The notes under the pieces were generated by a model that made no database searches, had not been told where the DNA came from, and was given only the letters and a program-made list of their open reading frames with translations. Of a stretch of DNA of 7,054 nt, positions 6,333 through 7,054 are shown piece by piece (positions within the stretch are counted from its first letter, which is position 1; each line of letters starts with the position of its first letter). The position numbers were made by a program, and so were the translations under genes. The stretch is from Coriobacteriia bacterium (lineage in GTDB: Bacteria; Actinomycetota; Coriobacteriia; Coriobacteriales; UBA8131), in NCBI GenBank assembly GCA_009779015.1, contig WRFC01000040.1, positions 1-7,054 of the forward strand, in the 5' to 3' direction.

Positions 6333-6508
6333 GGCTCGCCGGGCGCTGGCTGAAGGCGGATTCGCATAGCGGACCCGGACCAGTCGCGCTCATCGCTGTA
6401 ACTCGCTGACCTGCGCCTCGGCGTAGGTCAGCTCAGACAGACAGCGATAAGCGAGCGCGCCCTGGCCGGGTTCATGCGAATGGGCCTTCAGCCAGCGCCC
6501 GGCTCGCC
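6333..6508. repeat. Very long imperfect palindrome (about 176 nt hairpin)
   Basis: The two halves of this segment are inverted copies across nearly their full length. Paired blocks are 6333-6335/6506-6508, 6338-6357/6484-6503 (20 continuous pairs), 6360-6367/6474-6481, 6371-6378/6466-6473, 6380-6383/6462-6465, 6385-6391/6453-6459, 6392-6399/6441-6448 and 6406-6416/6421-6431. That is about 69 bp broken only by small loops and bulges, with a 4-nt apical loop. The ends share the word GGCTCGCC in direct orientation. It lies in the cinA-recA gap, upstream of the recA promoter. No long T-run follows on either strand, no clear target-site duplication is visible, and it does not look coding. It may be a dispersed MITE-like repeat, a structured RNA, or a cinA 3' end. 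The rest of the gap (6228-6332 and 6509-6589) shows no gene. Confidence 0.85.
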
Positions 6509-6556
6509 AAGTCTGGGTTGAGGTTGAGACGGTGGATCAAATGTGGAGGCGAGAAT

Positions 6557-6573
6557 CAGGCGAAAACGCCCTG
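6557..6573 (-). other. Small GC hairpin after the cinA stop
   Basis: CAGGCG and CGCCCTG pair around an AAAA loop with one bulged base, 17 bp past the cinA stop codon. On the minus strand only a weak T-containing stretch (TGATTCT) follows, so termination here would be inefficient. It may act together with the long palindrome to separate cinA from recA transcription. Confidence 0.3.
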
Positions 6574-6589
6574 TGTCTTGGACTGCTTT

Positions 6590-7054
6590 TTAGTTGCGGC
6601 CATCCAGCGCTTGTTGGAGGAGCTCGAGGGCGTATTGGCAGGCCTGGTGGCGTATGGTCGCCCGGTCGCCAGTGAAATGGCGGGTTGAGGCCGTGTGGCG
6701 GCCAAGGCCGGCCACGGCAAAGCAGACCAGGCCGACGGGCTTGTCGGGGCTGCCACCGCCGGGGCCGGCGATGCCGCTGGTCGAGACGGCCAGGTCGACG
6801 CCGAGGCAGCGGCGGGCGCCCTCGGCCATGGCCAAGGCGCACTCCTCGCTGACCGCGCCGACGCTCTCGAGCACCTGGGCGGGCACGCCCAGGGCGGCCT
6901 CTTTGACCGAGTTGTCGTAGGACACGACGGCGCCAAAAAAGACGTCGGACGAGCCCGGTACCTCGGTCAAGGCAGCCGCTACGAGGCCGCCGGTGCACGA
7001 CTCGGCCGTGCCCAGGCGAGCGTTGCGTTGGCGCGCCAGCTCAAGCACCGTGGC
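6590..7054 (-). CDS. cinA: CinA/PncC-type nicotinamide-nucleotide amidase, 5' end outside window
   Basis: This is the C-terminal CinA domain (COG1546, PncC type), which deamidates nicotinamide mononucleotide to nicotinic acid mononucleotide in pyridine nucleotide recycling. Visible motifs are TAESCTGG with the expected catalytic Ser (residue 17 counting from the GTG at 7048), PGSSDVFFGAVVSYDNSVK with the conserved Tyr and Lys, and TSGIAGPGGGSPDKPVG. The frame stays open through the right edge (codons for Ala-Thr precede the GTG) and most relatives have several more residues before this point, so the gene is treated as 5'-truncated. Whether it is a stand-alone pncC of about 160 residues or a full two-domain cinA with a COG1058 half cannot be seen. 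In many Gram-positives this gene sits directly before recA, as here, and is linked to competence by position and name. Confidence 0.92.
   Translation of the reverse strand, partial: ATVLELARQRNARLGTAESCTGGLVAAALTEVPGSSDVFFGAVVSYDNSVKEAALGVPAQVLESVGAVSEECALAMAEGARRCLGVDLAVSTSGIAGPGGGSPDKPVGLVCFAVAGLGRHTASTRHFTGDRATIRHQACQYALELLQQALDGRN

Noticed and set aside
6333..6508. CRISPR array or IS element ends
   Set aside because: There is a single inverted pair with no spaced direct repeats, no transposase frame and no clear target-site duplication.

Overview
The window looks like chromosomal core DNA from a high-GC Gram-positive bacterium, most likely an actinobacterium. The protein wording suggests the class Coriobacteriia, but this is an inference made without database searches. 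The support is high GC in third codon positions, RecA and RNase Y of Gram-positive type, a recA operator of the CGAAC-N4-GTTCG LexA type, and the gene order cinA, recA, rny, which is a familiar neighbourhood in Gram-positive genomes.

Layout, reading the main (minus) strand from the right edge. A CinA/PncC-type nicotinamide-nucleotide amidase enters from the right edge, 5'-incomplete (6590-7054). It is followed by a gene-free stretch of about 420 bp holding a very long imperfect palindrome (6333-6508), then a textbook SOS promoter with a LexA box in its spacer (6200-6227), then recA (5002-6165). Further left on the same strand come rny, for ribonuclease Y (1290-2834), and a stand-alone GHKL/HATPase-fold ATP-binding protein (87-1154). 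These two are separated by a G-rich hexamer-repeat spacer on the transcribed-sense strand. The first 86 bp carry a 39-bp-period direct repeat that may belong to another gene outside the window.

Interrupting this minus-strand series between recA and rny is a plus-strand cassette (about 3104-4908). It has a sigma70-like promoter, a full cobalamin (B12) riboswitch aptamer, a strong intrinsic terminator placed as an expression platform, a good ribosome binding site, and a 12-TM APC-superfamily amino-acid permease. The permease converges on recA, with a probable recA terminator between them, and diverges from rny.

Functionally, recA handles recombination and SOS induction, CinA/PncC recycles pyridine nucleotide by-products, and RNase Y is the membrane-anchored endonuclease starting mRNA decay. 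The permease is the outlier. Its leader predicts that it is made when B12 is scarce, which suggests uptake of a compound whose synthesis or use depends on B12, methionine being one guess. The most interesting items are this B12-controlled permease, the roughly 176-nt palindrome beside the SOS promoter, the G-quadruplex-like hexamer repeat downstream of rny, and a tandemly duplicated start site on the ATPase gene.
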